Source: Pontibacter beigongshangensis (lineage in GTDB: Bacteria; Bacteroidota; Bacteroidia; Cytophagales; Hymenobacteraceae). Taken from it: a DNA stretch of 64,000 bases. Location of the stretch: assembly GCF_014332515.1 (NCBI RefSeq), contig NZ_VFSD01000006.1:62001-126000 (forward strand). The letters are read 5' to 3'. The notes under the pieces were generated by a model. The model saw only the letters and a list, made by a program, of their open reading frames with translations. It was not told the origin of the DNA and did no database searches. Both the position numbers and the translations under genes were made by a program. Within the stretch, counting starts at the first letter, position 1, and each line of letters begins with the position of its first letter. Positions 1-10,024 of this stretch are shown in pieces.

Positions 1-2
1 TC

Positions 3-317
3 GTAGCCAATAAATTCATTAAAATACTCTCTGACAACCTGGCAGAGAGAGAGGAACGCCTCCTGAAACTGGCCTACAACTCTGTACGGAAGCGTGTAGC
101 GGAAGCGCTGCTGTTTGTGGAGAAGCAGTATAAGACCGAAGGAAAAGAAGGAACCCAGGTGGTGATCTCGCGTGAAGACCTGGCCAGCATTGTAGGCGCC
201 TCCAAAGAAACGGTAATCCGAACGCTGGCCGATTTCAAAGATGAGAGACTGATCGAGAGCCAGGGCAGCAAGATCACCATCATCAACAGCGAAAAACTGA
301 GGCGCATGCGCAATTAG
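3..317 (+). CDS. Crp/Fnr-family transcriptional regulator, C-terminal part (5' end outside window)
   Basis: An open frame runs from the window edge to a TAG at 315-317 and gives 104 residues. Only the end of the dimerisation helix and the winged helix-turn-helix are present. The stretch ISREDLASIVGASKETVIRT is the typical Crp-type HTH (Leu-Ala-x-x-x-Gly and the recognition helix SKETVIRTL), followed by the wing. The cyclic-nucleotide-binding-like sensor domain would lie upstream of the window, so the ligand cannot be judged. A GTG at 117 could be taken as a start, but the frame continues open to base 3 with good HTH-family sequence, so the gene is cut by the window. A strong terminator follows at 349-400. 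Confidence 0.85.
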   Translation, partial: VANKFIKILSDNLAEREERLLKLAYNSVRKRVAEALLFVEKQYKTEGKEGTQVVISREDLASIVGASKETVIRTLADFKDERLIESQGSKITIINSEKLRRMRN

Positions 318-348
318 GCCTGCAGCACCAGTACCCCAACCTTGCTTT

Positions 349-400
349 ATGAACCAGTGGCGTAGCCTCGTAGAGGGCTGAGCCGCTGGTTCATTTTTGT
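349..400 (+). terminator. Rho-independent terminator after the Crp/Fnr gene
   Basis: A 13-bp stem pairs 349-361 (ATGAACCAGTGGC) with 382-394, with one G-T pair and a 20-nt loop. It is followed by TTTTTGTTTG. Confidence 0.8.
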
Positions 401-699
401 TTGAAAAAGCTTCGGCTCATCTTCCCTTAATTCAAATTTCTGGTTTATAAATTCAACAGAAGAATTCTTGCCAGAAAGCAAAAAGCTGCTGCCAACCTGC
501 GGGTAACTTCCCTGCCGGCCCTGTTTATGTAAAGGTATCGGGTAAAGGAGGTTGCCAGCTAGCAGCAGACTGGCCGCGCTGGCAATCGGGACATTTTAGG
601 AAAACCAATTTAATCCACTTCTCATTTTCTCCGTACAATCAACTTCCTTAATAAGTAGTTATATCTGAACCTGAAGAATCAGGCAAAAAATACGGAACC
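401..699. other. Intergenic region upstream of the alpha-glucosidase gene
   Basis: No gene is seen. The first part (about 410-445) loosely resembles the AT-rich repeat found after other stop codons (GCTTCGGC then AATTCAAATTTCT). No convincing promoter was identified. Confidence 0.3.
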
Positions 700-2307
700 A
701 TGAAAGAAGCTCAGTTAAAACACCTTTGGTGGCAGGAAGGGGTCATCTACCAGATTTACCCACGGTCTTTTCAGGATAGCAATGGCGATGGCGTTGGCGA
801 TTTGCAGGGCATTATCTCGCGCCTCGATTACCTGGAGTGGCTCGGCATAGATGCCATCTGGATATCTCCCATCTTTTCGTCGCCCATGGCTGATTTCGGC
901 TACGACATTTCTGATTATCAGGGCATCCATCAGCTGTTTGGCACCATGGAGGATTTCGACAAACTCCTGGAGGAAGTGCACCGGCGGGGAATGAAGCTTA
1001 TCCTGGACCTGGTTCCCAACCACACCTCCTACCAGCATCCCTGGTTTCTGGAGTCCAGGTCCTCGCGCGACAACCCGAAGCGCGACTGGTACATCTGGCA
1101 CGATGCACTGCCTGACGGATCGGAGCCAAACAACTGGCTCAGTGTTTTTGGCGGCAGCGGCTGGGAATGGGACGAGACCACCCAACAATACTATTACCAC
1201 GCCTTCCTGAAGGAGCAACCGGACCTGAACTGGCGCAACCCCGAAGTACAGGAGGCCATGATGAACGTGATGCGGTTCTGGCTCGACAAAGGTGTGGACG
1301 GCTTCCGGGTAGACGTTATGTGGCACATGGTAAAAGACAACCAGTTCCGCGATAACCCGCCAAACCCGAACTATGAGCCTCACATGGCCACCTACGAGCA
1401 GCTTATTCCGGCCTATTCCACCGACCAGCCCGAAGTACACGACATTGTGCGGAAAATGCGGGCCGTGCTTGATGAGTACGACGAGCGCATGATGATCGGC
1501 GAGATTTACCTGCCCATCCAAAAGCTAATGACCTATTACGGCAACGAGAACAACGGAGCGCATCTGCCTTTCAACTTTTTGCTGCTCTCGCTGCAGTGGG
1601 AGGCCCAGCTTATAGCTTCTAACATAGATATGTATGAGGGCGCGCTGCCCGAGGGCGGCTGGCCAAACTGGGTGCTGGGCAACCACGACCAGCCCCGCAT
1701 CACCAGCCGGGTGGGCGCTGCACAGGCCAGGGTGGCCGCTATGCTCCTGCTGACGCTGCGCGGCACCCCTACCGTATACTATGGCGATGAGATTGGCATG
1801 CGCGATGTGCCTATTCCGCCAGAAGAAGTACAGGATCCGCAGGGCCTGAATATGCCAGACCTGCACCTGAGCCGCGACCCTTCCCGCACTCCCATGCAGT
1901 GGGAAGACAGCAGCAATGCAGGCTTTACCGAAGGCAAGCCCTGGCTCCGGCTCCCCGACTACTTCAGAAGAATAAATGTGAAAGTGCAGCAGGATGATCC
2001 CTTTTCGATGCTTACCCTGTACCGGCGCCTCATCAAGCTGCGCCACGAGGAACCGGCCCTGAGCATTGGCGACTATATTCCGCTGTACTCCGACCACCAG
2101 GTGCTGGCTTTTATCCGCAAGTCAGGCGAACAGCGCTTTCTGGTGGTGCTGAACCTGAGCCACAGGCCGTGCTACTTTAAGCCGAAGCATCACACGTTTA
2201 CAGGCACAGTGGTACTTGCCACTTTCCCGGAGCGCGAAAATACCACCATAACCGAAAGCATAAGCCTGGGTGGCGACGAAGGTATTCTGGTGAGGCTGGA
2301 TTCTTAA
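700..2307 (+). CDS. Alpha-glucosidase, GH13 family
   Basis: A 535-residue cytoplasmic enzyme (no signal peptide) that should hydrolyse alpha-glucosidic bonds of maltose or isomaltose-type oligosaccharides. All four GH13 conserved regions are visible: DLVPNHTS (103-110), GFRVDVMWH with the nucleophile Asp205, MIGEIY with the acid/base Glu268, and VLGNHDQPR with the stabilising Asp330. The N-terminal VIYQIYPRSFQDSNGDGVGD is typical of the oligo-1,6-glucosidase/maltase/alpha-glucosidase branch, and the length fits. The next gene is treZ, so both probably act on alpha-glucans or storage sugars. Exact specificity (alpha-1,4 or alpha-1,6) cannot be read from the sequence. The ATG at 700 directly precedes the conserved N-terminus. 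Confidence 0.88.
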   Translation: MKEAQLKHLWWQEGVIYQIYPRSFQDSNGDGVGDLQGIISRLDYLEWLGIDAIWISPIFSSPMADFGYDISDYQGIHQLFGTMEDFDKLLEEVHRRGMKLILDLVPNHTSYQHPWFLESRSSRDNPKRDWYIWHDALPDGSEPNNWLSVFGGSGWEWDETTQQYYYHAFLKEQPDLNWRNPEVQEAMMNVMRFWLDKGVDGFRVDVMWHMVKDNQFRDNPPNPNYEPHMATYEQLIPAYSTDQPEVHDIVRKMRAVLDEYDERMMIGEIYLPIQKLMTYYGNENNGAHLPFNFLLLSLQWEAQLIASNIDMYEGALPEGGWPNWVLGNHDQPRITSRVGAAQARVAAMLLLTLRGTPTVYYGDEIGMRDVPIPPEEVQDPQGLNMPDLHLSRDPSRTPMQWEDSSNAGFTEGKPWLRLPDYFRRINVKVQQDDPFSMLTLYRRLIKLRHEEPALSIGDYIPLYSDHQVLAFIRKSGEQRFLVVLNLSHRPCYFKPKHHTFTGTVVLATFPERENTTITESISLGGDEGILVRLDS

Positions 2308-2380
2308 CAGGAGCAGGGGCGGGCTGCCTGCGGTCTGGTGCCTTAGCTTACCTAGGCATAATGGCTGGTGCAGCACCAAC

Positions 2381-2412
2381 GCTGCGCAAGGTCCTTTTTT
2401 ATTCAAATAATT
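2381..2412 (+). repeat. Intergenic repeat family A, copy 1
   Basis: Diverged GGAGG block (GCGCAAGGTCC), then TTTTTTATTCAAATAATT. It is the first of two copies between the alpha-glucosidase gene and treZ. Confidence 0.7.
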
Positions 2413-2456
2413 CAGGGGCTAGCCGCAGCTCTCTTGCAACTGGTGCCCTTCTAAGG

Positions 2457-2499
2457 CAGGAGCAGATAGCTCGTGAGGGGCCTTTTGATTAGAATAATT
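2457..2499 (+). repeat. Intergenic repeat family A, copy 2
   Basis: AGGAGCAG tract, then GTGAGGGGCC, then TTTTGATTAGAATAATT. Same orientation as copy 1, about 80 bp downstream of it. Confidence 0.85.
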
Positions 2500-2604
2500 G
2501 ACCAGCAGCGGCAACTCTCTTATCAGAATACCATCTTCACCTTATAGAGAACCAACAAAAGGGGGCAATCTTTTAAAAGAAAAATTAAACTAAAATATAG
2601 GTTG

Positions 2605-4458
2605 ATGACGCATATTGGTGCAGCATATTTAGGAAATAATAATTGTGTGTTTACGGTATGGGCGCCTGAAAAAGAGGCCATGACCCTGCACCTGCTGTCT
2701 CCCATAAACCGCAAGGTGAAAATGCAACGGCATGAATGGGGGTATTTCAGAGCAGAGGTGAAAGACGTAAACCCTGGTGCCCACTATTATTTTATGCCAG
2801 ACGGCGAAAAGGACTTTCCCGACCCAGCCTCCCATTTTCAGCCTGAAGGTGTACACGGTCCTTCAGAGGTAGTGGATCACCAGGCCTATGTGTGGCAGGA
2901 CATTACCTGGCGCGGGCTGCCGTTTAAAGACCTGATTCTGTACGAGCTGCATGTGGGCACGTTTACGCCTGAAGGTACTTTCGAAGCCATCATCCCCCGC
3001 CTCGACAGCCTGGTAGAGACAGGCATCAACGCCCTCGAGCTAATGCCCGTCTCCCAGTTTCCGGGTGAGCGCAACTGGGGGTACGATGGCGTGTACCCCT
3101 ACGCCGTACAGAACTCCTATGGTGGCCCAAACGGCTTGAAAAAACTCGTGGACGCCTGCCATGCCCGTGGCATGGCGGTTTTTCTGGATGTGGTTTATAA
3201 CCACCTGGGCCCCGAAGGCAATTATTTTGGGCAGTTCGCTCCTTACTTTACCGACAAATACAGCACCCCCTGGGGCGAGGCCATCAACTTCGATGATGCC
3301 TGGTCGGATGGCGTGCGCGACTATTTCTCCAACAACCCCTTGCACTGGTTTGAGCATTACCACATCGATGGATTGCGGCTGGATGCCATTCATACTGTAT
3401 TCGACAAAAAGGCTATTAATTTCTGGGAGTTAACCTATTATAAGGTGAAGTTGCTGGAGCAGAAGCTTGGCCGAAGCCTCTACATGACTGCCGAAAGCGA
3501 CTACAACAGCCCCAAGGTCATGAAGTCGCCGGAGGTAGGCGGGTTCGGGTTCCAGGCGCAGTGGCTCGACGATTTCCATCATTCGCTTTATGTTCTGCTG
3601 AATGAGGACGGTAAAAAGTACTACGAAGATTTCGGGCAGGTGGAGCAGCTGGCAAAGGCGTACTCCGAAGGCTTTGTGCACAGTGGGGAGTTTGTGAAAT
3701 TCCGGAAGCAGCGCCACGGCGCATCTTCGGCCGGCATTTCTGGCGACAAGTTCATAGCCTTTATCCAGAACCACGACCAGGTTGGCAACCATGTGGGCAG
3801 CCTGCGCCTGTCGGCTATTATAGATTTTGAGCGGCTCAAGCTGGCTGCTGCTGCCGTTATGCTGGCCCCTTATGTGCCCCTGTTGTTTATGGGCGAAGAA
3901 TATGCCGAAGATGCTCCTTTTTACTACTTTGTGCACCACAGCGACGAGTCGTTGATCAAAGCCGTGCAGAAAGGACGTGAAGAAGAGTTTGCAGACTTTA
4001 ACTGGGAAGCGGTGCCACCAAATCCACAGGCGGAGCAGACTTTTTCGGATTCGACGCTGCGCTGGGAGAAGCGGGAAAGAGGAAGGCACAAAACCATGCT
4101 GCACTGGCACCAGGAGCTGATCCGGCTGCGCCGCACCGAGGCGGCCCTGCAATGCTTCGACAAGAACCGCATACAGGTCTATACCATGGGGCAGGAAGGG
4201 CTGGCTATGGTAAGGAAAAGCGAAGATGAGCAGCAGCAACTGCTTTGCCTGTTTAACCTGTCTGACGAAACCCTTCCATACACCTTTCCTTCCTCAGCGG
4301 CTGATACCTGGAAAAAGGTGCTGGACTCCCGCCAAAGCAAATGGCAGACAGGCAAAGACAAAATTCCAGCCTCACTTCCGGCACAGGCAGCAGGAGGTGA
4401 AGATTGCCAGATACCGCCACTAACCGTAACCGTTTATAAGTCAGTAAATAAAATATGA
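2605..4458 (+). CDS. treZ: Malto-oligosyltrehalose trehalohydrolase
   Basis: GH13 enzyme that releases trehalose from maltooligosyl-trehalose, the second step of the TreY-TreZ pathway. Residues about 8-90 form an N-terminal CBM48-like beta domain (FTVWAPEKEAMTLHLL), followed by YELHVGTFTPEGTF and ELMPVSQFPGERNWGYDG, which are hallmarks of TreZ and related branching enzymes. DVVYNHLGPEGNYF, DGLRLDAIH (nucleophile Asp about 260) and TAESD (Glu about 297) give the catalytic site. NHDQVGN supplies the final Asp region. The frame opens at a TTG (2602), but ATG at 2605 is the better start. No treY is in this window, so the partner enzyme must be elsewhere. Confidence 0.9.
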   Translation: MTHIGAAYLGNNNCVFTVWAPEKEAMTLHLLSPINRKVKMQRHEWGYFRAEVKDVNPGAHYYFMPDGEKDFPDPASHFQPEGVHGPSEVVDHQAYVWQDITWRGLPFKDLILYELHVGTFTPEGTFEAIIPRLDSLVETGINALELMPVSQFPGERNWGYDGVYPYAVQNSYGGPNGLKKLVDACHARGMAVFLDVVYNHLGPEGNYFGQFAPYFTDKYSTPWGEAINFDDAWSDGVRDYFSNNPLHWFEHYHIDGLRLDAIHTVFDKKAINFWELTYYKVKLLEQKLGRSLYMTAESDYNSPKVMKSPEVGGFGFQAQWLDDFHHSLYVLLNEDGKKYYEDFGQVEQLAKAYSEGFVHSGEFVKFRKQRHGASSAGISGDKFIAFIQNHDQVGNHVGSLRLSAIIDFERLKLAAAAVMLAPYVPLLFMGEEYAEDAPFYYFVHHSDESLIKAVQKGREEEFADFNWEAVPPNPQAEQTFSDSTLRWEKRERGRHKTMLHWHQELIRLRRTEAALQCFDKNRIQVYTMGQEGLAMVRKSEDEQQQLLCLFNLSDETLPYTFPSSAADTWKKVLDSRQSKWQTGKDKIPASLPAQAAGGEDCQIPPLTVTVYKSVNKI

Positions 4459-4800
4459 GCCCTGTGCAGTCTGAGCTGAACAGGCGCTGATGCGGCACCA
4501 TACCGCTATATATAATATAGGGCGCTGCGATTTGTTCTCAGAACCTTCACCTGGCTGGTTGCGCTGTACAACGCCCGTTGAAAGCCTTCGGCTGATGCTG
4601 CGGCAGATGGGCCGGTTTCCCGTTTAGGGGTTGCCAGGTAGCGCGTGATCCGGTTTCTCCATCCCTCCATTTACAATTTTCTATGTGCAGGCAGGCTTTC
4701 ATCTTCGGTGGATGCCTGCCTCTCATAGCTTATTAGCCGGAGCATCAGGCAAGATCTGTTGCATTTTGGACTTTTTTGTTAGGCCTGTTTTTGCTACGCT

Positions 4801-4855
4801 AAATTATTCAAATGAAAACAGGCCTCCCTGGGTCGTACTGCTCCTGCTGCTCCTC
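4801..4855 (-). repeat. Intergenic repeat family A, copy 3 (reverse)
   Basis: Reading the minus strand: AGGAGCAGCAGGAGCAG tract, AGGGAGGCC, then TTTTCATTTGAATAATTT. Confidence 0.85.
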
Positions 4856-5441
4856 CTTCTTTTCAGAATTCCTCTTTTTCACACCAGCGAGTTGATATTT
4901 GCCGATGTCGTAACCGGTCATCACTTTTCATGCATTTACTTGAGCTTTCTTGAAGTAATAGGGTTAGGTGCGATTGTTAACATTAAAAAACTATCAGTTA
5001 TTAGTTGTCAATTCGGTTTTCTGCTAAGTCTTTTATTATGTAATCTTAAAAATTTTAGAGTAATGATTAAAAAAAACTTATTATGTTATTTTTTGTGTTT
5101 TAACCTTAATCATATGAAGATCAAAAAAGTAAACAACATCCTTTATTTAGATAAAAACCTGATAATCAGCAATTTGTAGGATTTGCAAAGCTGTTTTTGA
5201 CATTTGTATTACTAATGATAATGACCAATAATTTAGTTAATAAGCAGATAATCAATGGGTTAAGAAATAATTGGCAAGGCAGATAAAAATGAAATAAATT
5301 TTTATGCGTAAAAAATAAAACATTGATAATCAGTGGTTTAATTAAATGGCTTTGATTGCTGTTAATTCAATAATTCCGTGTGTAAATTTAAAAATCGTTA
5401 ATTTAACAGAAGATATTGTGTCTTATTTTCAATAAGCATAC

Positions 5442-5472
5442 TTGTATAGTAAAAAATTATTTACTACCTTTT
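5442..5472 (+). promoter_or_regulatory. Candidate Bacteroidota-type promoter of gltB
   Basis: TTG at 5442-5444, a 20-bp spacer and TACCTTTT at 5465-5472. This matches TAnnTTTG except for the last base. The gltB start lies 47 bp downstream. Confidence 0.4.
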
Positions 5473-5518
5473 CAACCGCCTTTTGACCAAAGGACAAGAA
5501 ACAATAGCTTTTTAATAG

Positions 5519-8500
5519 ATGATTCAAACAGACAGACTAAAGCGAGGACTTTATACGCCCGAGTTAGAGCATGACTCCTGCGGTGTTGGATGCGTAGTAG
5601 AATTGGATGGAACCAAGACCCATGCCACGGTAAAGGACGCACTCACCATGCTGGAGAACATGGAGCACCGCGGTGCCACCGGAAGCGACCCTGAAACAGG
5701 AGACGGAGCGGGAATTTCAGTACAGATACCTCACGATTTTTTTGTGAAGGAACTGGAAGAATTTGCCATTAAGCTGCCAGAACCCGGAGCGTATGGTGTA
5801 GGCATGGTTTTTTTTCCTACGCTATACCAGGTTAGGGAAAAATGCCGGAAAGCCTTGAACCTGGGCATCAGGGCGCAAGGCTTTGAACTGCTGGGCTACC
5901 GACTGGTGCCGGTTAACGGACAGGTGCCGGGGCACGAATCCAAAGCTGTGGAACCGTATATCGAGCAGGTTTTTGTGAAACCGGCCGACCCGAACCTGCG
6001 AGGGGAAGATCTGGAGCGGAAACTGTTTGTGTTGCGTCAATCTGTTTCTCATGAGATCAAAAGAACAGTGGCAGGCGAAAACGGCACCTTCTTTATGGCC
6101 AGTTTTTCGGCTCGCACCATTATATATAAAGGGCAGCTCAAAACAGATCAGCTCGGCCGGTATTATCACGACCTGAGCGACCCTGATTTTAAATCAGCGC
6201 TGGCCATTGTGCACTCCCGCTTCTCTACCAACACGTTTGCCAACTGGAAGCTAGCCCAGCCTTTCCGGTTTATTGCCCACAACGGAGAGATCAACACCAT
6301 TAAAGGGAACGTGAACAAGATGAAGTCGAAGGAGGCTTTGATGTCGTCTCCGCTGTTCACCGACGCGGAAATGCAATCGCTGCTGCCCGTTACGAACCCT
6401 GAATTTTCTGACTCGGCTAACCTCGATGCCATGGTGGAACTGCTGACACTGGCCGGCAGACCGCTTCCGCATGTGATGATGATGCTCGTGCCGGAAGCCT
6501 GGCAGGATAACAAGTTCATGGACAAGCGCCGCAAGGCTTTCTATAAATTCCATGCCTCGCTGATGGAGCCCTGGGATGGACCGGCGGCCCTTTTCTTTAC
6601 AGACGGCACCCAGATCGGCGCCACCCTCGACAGAAACGGTCTGCGCCCGGTGCGCTACTGCATCACCAAGTCTGGTCGCCTGATCATGGCTTCCGAAACG
6701 GGTGCCCTGCCCGTAGATCCGAAGGATGTAATTAAGCGCGGCAGGTTACAGCCCGGCAAGATGCTCCTGGCCGACACCTCCAAAAACAGAATCTACCACG
6801 ACGAGGAGATCAAGGAAATAGTTTGTAACGACAAGCCATATATGGAGTGGATCGAGCAGAACCGTATCCGGTTACCGCGCATTCCTGACCCACGGGTACC
6901 CGTTACAACCGTAAGACCGGAAGCCATACGCCAGACGCAGAAAGCGTTTGGTTATACAGCGGAAGACCTGCGCATGCTTATCCTGCCCATGGCTGTTACA
7001 GGCAAGGAGCCTGTTGGCAGTATGGGGTCTGATGCGCCGCTGGCCGTGCTGTCGCGCCAGAGCCAGCATGTGGCCAACTACTTTAAGCAGCACTTTGCCC
7101 AGGTAAGTAATCCGCCCATCGACCCGATCCGCGAGCGACTGGTAATGTCGCTTTTCACCAGGGTAGGAGAATCGCTGAACATACTAGACGAGACACCGGC
7201 GCACACACGCCAGGTGCATATCCGTCAGCCTGTGCTGAGAAGAGAAGATTACCACAAGCTGCCTTACCTCAAAAAGCAGGGCTTCGAATACCAGATCATC
7301 GATGCCACTTTTAATACAAGAGAGAAGGGCTCGCTGCAAAAAGCGCTGGATCTGATTTGTGCCGAAGCAGAAGAGGCTGTCCGTAATGGCAAAAAGGTGT
7401 TGGTTATCTCTAATAAAGCCATTAAGACGCAGCGTGCTGCCATTCCTTCGTTGCTGGCTGTTGGTGCCATCCATCATCACCTGATCGAGAAGCGCATCCG
7501 TACGAAAACGGGTCTGGTGGTAGAAGCCGGAGATGCCTGGGAAACCCATCACTTCGCCACCATTATTGGTTACGGTGCCAGCGCGGTGTACCCTTACATG
7601 GTGTACGATACCATCCAAAGCCTGTATGAGCAGGAAAAGCTTGACAACTCAAAGCCGCTGTCTTTCTATTTCAAGAATTTTATTGAAGCGATCGGAAACG
7701 GCCTGCTCAAGATTCTTTCTAAAATGGGCATCAGTACCCTGCAGTCTTACCAAAGCTCTCAGATTTTCGAGATTCTTGGATTCGGGCAGGAAGTGGTACA
7801 GAAATGCTTTAAAGGAACGACCAGCCGCCTGGAGGGTCTGAACTTCGAAGACCTGGAGAAAGAGTGCCTTACAAAGCACTTCTCCGCTTTCCAGAACAAA
7901 AACGGCATCCTGGAAATGGGTGGCTTTTACCAGTGGAAGAGAACTGGCGAAACACACCTGCTCCAGCCACAGGTTATTCACCTGCTCCAGAAATCATCAC
8001 GCCTGGGCGACTTTATGTTGTTCAGGGAGTACTCTAAACTCATACGCGAGCATCAGCAGAAAACAGTTACCCTGCGGAATCTGTTCGAGTTCCGTAAGCG
8101 CCAGTCGGTTCCGCTAGACGAAGTGGAGCCCGTTGAAAACATCCTGAAGCGCTTTGCCACAGGGGCCATGTCGTTCGGTTCTATCTCGCATGAGGCGCAT
8201 GCCACGCTGGCCATTGCCATGAACCGCATCGGTGGCAAGAGCAACAGCGGCGAAGGCGGCGAAGACGAGGCTCGTTTCAATCCGAAACCAAACGGCGACT
8301 CCGAACGATCTGCCGTGAAGCAGGTGGCTTCCGGCCGCTTTGGGGTAACCAGCCATTACCTGGCCAATGCCGATGAGATTCAGATTAAAATCGCTCAGGG
8401 TGCCAAGCCTGGTGAAGGTGGTCAGTTGCCAGGGCATAAAGTAGATCACTGGATTGCTCGTGTGCGTCATTCAACACCAGGGGTAGGCCTGATCTCTCCT

Positions 8501-10024
8501 CCTCCGCACCACGACATCTATTCTATTGAGGATTTAAAGCAGCTGATCTACGATCTGAAAAATGCCAATCCGAATGCCAGAATAAACGTGAAGCTGGTAG
8601 CTGAGGCAGGCGTAGGAACCATTGCCTCCGGGGTGGCCAAAGCGAAAGCCGATGCCATTATGATTTCCGGAGCCGACGGTGGTACCGGAGCCAGCCCGCT
8701 GAGCTCTATCCGCCATGCTGGTCTGCCATGGGAACTTGGCCTGGCAGAGGCGCACCAGACGCTTATTAAAAACAACCTGCGCAGCCGCGTGGTACTGCAA
8801 ACCGATGGTAAACTGATGACCGGCTATGACCTGGCAGTAGCTACCTTGCTGGGTGCAGAAGAATATGGCGTGGCCACGGCAGCCCTGATCGTGGAAGGCT
8901 GTATTATGATGCGCAAGTGCCACATGAACACCTGCCCGGTTGGCATTGCCACCCAGAATCCGGAGCTCCGCCAGCTGTTTACCGGCGACCCAGCCCACCT
9001 GGTGAACTTCTTCACCTTTATGGCGATGGAACTCCGGCAGGTAATGGCGCAACTGGGCTTCCGGACTATCAACGAAATGGTAGGCCAGTCGCAGGTGCTG
9101 AAGGTTAGAACCGACCTGGACCACTGGAAACTGAAAAACCTGGACCTCTCGCCAATACTGTACCAGGAGTATGTTGGTAATAACGTGGGCACTTACCACC
9201 AGATTTCGCAGGATCACGAGATTGAGCATGTGCTCGACAGAGAACTGATCCGCGATTTTGAAGCTGGCAAAACGGGTGTGATGGAGTACAAGATCAAGAA
9301 CGTAGACCGGTCGGTGGGTGCCATGCTATCTTACGAGGTATCGAAGAAATACGGCAAGGCGGGCTTGCCGGAAGACAGCTTCACTGCTGAGTTCCATGGC
9401 TCGGCCGGCCAGACCTTCGGCGCATTCCTGGCACCCGGTATCACGTTCAAACTGGTAGGTGAAGCCAACGACTATATCGGCAAGGGCCTTTCCGGCGGAA
9501 AACTGATCATCAAACCCTTCAAAGAGTCTAACTATGTAGCGCATGAGCATATTATAACCGGCAACGTGGCCTTTTATGGCGCCACAGCCGGACACGCCTA
9601 CATTAATGGAATGGCAGGGGAAAGGTTCTGTGTACGAAACTCAGGTGTAGAGGCTGTAGTGGAAGGCATAGGCGACCATGGTTGCGAATACATGACAGGT
9701 GGCAAAGTGCTGGTGCTGGGCGAGGTTGGCAGAAACTTTGCCGCCGGCATGAGCGGCGGCATGGCCTTCGTGTTCGATTGCAACAGCACCTTCAACGACC
9801 AGTGCAACCTCGACATGGTAGACCTGGAGCAGCCAGATGCATCGGACCTGGCCTGGATCGAGCAGAAGCTGATAGAGCATTACAACTACACCGGCAGCGC
9901 GCTGGCGCAAAGGCTGCTGGATAACTGGGAAGAACAGCAGAGCATCTTCCGGAAAGTAATGCCGCACGACCTGAAAAAAGCCATGCAAGTAAGTATAAAC
10001 GAATCTTTAAAAGTAGTAGCCTGA
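5519..10024 (+). CDS. gltB: Glutamate synthase, large (alpha) subunit
   Basis: A 1501-residue enzyme of ammonia assimilation that makes glutamate from glutamine and 2-oxoglutarate together with GltD. The class II glutamine amidotransferase domain begins after a 20-residue propeptide: Cys21 in HDSCGVGC is the expected N-terminal nucleophile after cleavage. Then come the central domain, the FMN-binding synthase domain (GKSNSGEGGED, GADGGTGASPLSS) and a [3Fe-4S] motif with Cys1128, Cys1134 and Cys1139 (CMMRKCHMNTCPVG). The C-terminal beta-helix domain has the repeated G-x-x-G pattern (GNVAFYGATAGHAYINGMAG). Length is typical. The stop overlaps the gltD start by one base, so the two are one operon. 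It sits behind an unusually long AT-rich leader. Confidence 0.97.
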   Translation: MIQTDRLKRGLYTPELEHDSCGVGCVVELDGTKTHATVKDALTMLENMEHRGATGSDPETGDGAGISVQIPHDFFVKELEEFAIKLPEPGAYGVGMVFFPTLYQVREKCRKALNLGIRAQGFELLGYRLVPVNGQVPGHESKAVEPYIEQVFVKPADPNLRGEDLERKLFVLRQSVSHEIKRTVAGENGTFFMASFSARTIIYKGQLKTDQLGRYYHDLSDPDFKSALAIVHSRFSTNTFANWKLAQPFRFIAHNGEINTIKGNVNKMKSKEALMSSPLFTDAEMQSLLPVTNPEFSDSANLDAMVELLTLAGRPLPHVMMMLVPEAWQDNKFMDKRRKAFYKFHASLMEPWDGPAALFFTDGTQIGATLDRNGLRPVRYCITKSGRLIMASETGALPVDPKDVIKRGRLQPGKMLLADTSKNRIYHDEEIKEIVCNDKPYMEWIEQNRIRLPRIPDPRVPVTTVRPEAIRQTQKAFGYTAEDLRMLILPMAVTGKEPVGSMGSDAPLAVLSRQSQHVANYFKQHFAQVSNPPIDPIRERLVMSLFTRVGESLNILDETPAHTRQVHIRQPVLRREDYHKLPYLKKQGFEYQIIDATFNTREKGSLQKALDLICAEAEEAVRNGKKVLVISNKAIKTQRAAIPSLLAVGAIHHHLIEKRIRTKTGLVVEAGDAWETHHFATIIGYGASAVYPYMVYDTIQSLYEQEKLDNSKPLSFYFKNFIEAIGNGLLKILSKMGISTLQSYQSSQIFEILGFGQEVVQKCFKGTTSRLEGLNFEDLEKECLTKHFSAFQNKNGILEMGGFYQWKRTGETHLLQPQVIHLLQKSSRLGDFMLFREYSKLIREHQQKTVTLRNLFEFRKRQSVPLDEVEPVENILKRFATGAMSFGSISHEAHATLAIAMNRIGGKSNSGEGGEDEARFNPKPNGDSERSAVKQVASGRFGVTSHYLANADEIQIKIAQGAKPGEGGQLPGHKVDHWIARVRHSTPGVGLISPPPHHDIYSIEDLKQLIYDLKNANPNARINVKLVAEAGVGTIASGVAKAKADAIMISGADGGTGASPLSSIRHAGLPWELGLAEAHQTLIKNNLRSRVVLQTDGKLMTGYDLAVATLLGAEEYGVATAALIVEGCIMMRKCHMNTCPVGIATQNPELRQLFTGDPAHLVNFFTFMAMELRQVMAQLGFRTINEMVGQSQVLKVRTDLDHWKLKNLDLSPILYQEYVGNNVGTYHQISQDHEIEHVLDRELIRDFEAGKTGVMEYKIKNVDRSVGAMLSYEVSKKYGKAGLPEDSFTAEFHGSAGQTFGAFLAPGITFKLVGEANDYIGKGLSGGKLIIKPFKESNYVAHEHIITGNVAFYGATAGHAYINGMAGERFCVRNSGVEAVVEGIGDHGCEYMTGGKVLVLGEVGRNFAAGMSGGMAFVFDCNSTFNDQCNLDMVDLEQPDASDLAWIEQKLIEHYNYTGSALAQRLLDNWEEQQSIFRKVMPHDLKKAMQVSINESLKVVA

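Larger units (their letters stand above)
4459..5518. other. Long AT-rich intergenic region upstream of gltB
   Basis: About 1.06 kb without a credible gene. A frame at 4685-5179 exists, but it runs through a family A repeat and has no protein-like composition. Base composition becomes strongly AT-rich from about 4960. Three similar 16-17-bp direct repeats (5161, 5247, 5325) and a candidate promoter (5442-5472) lie in the last 360 bp. Confidence 0.5.

Noticed and set aside
4685..5179. 164-codon plus-strand frame before gltB
   Set aside because: It runs through a family A repeat (Leu-rich from CTGCTG) and an AT-rich leader; no start signal and no protein-like pattern.
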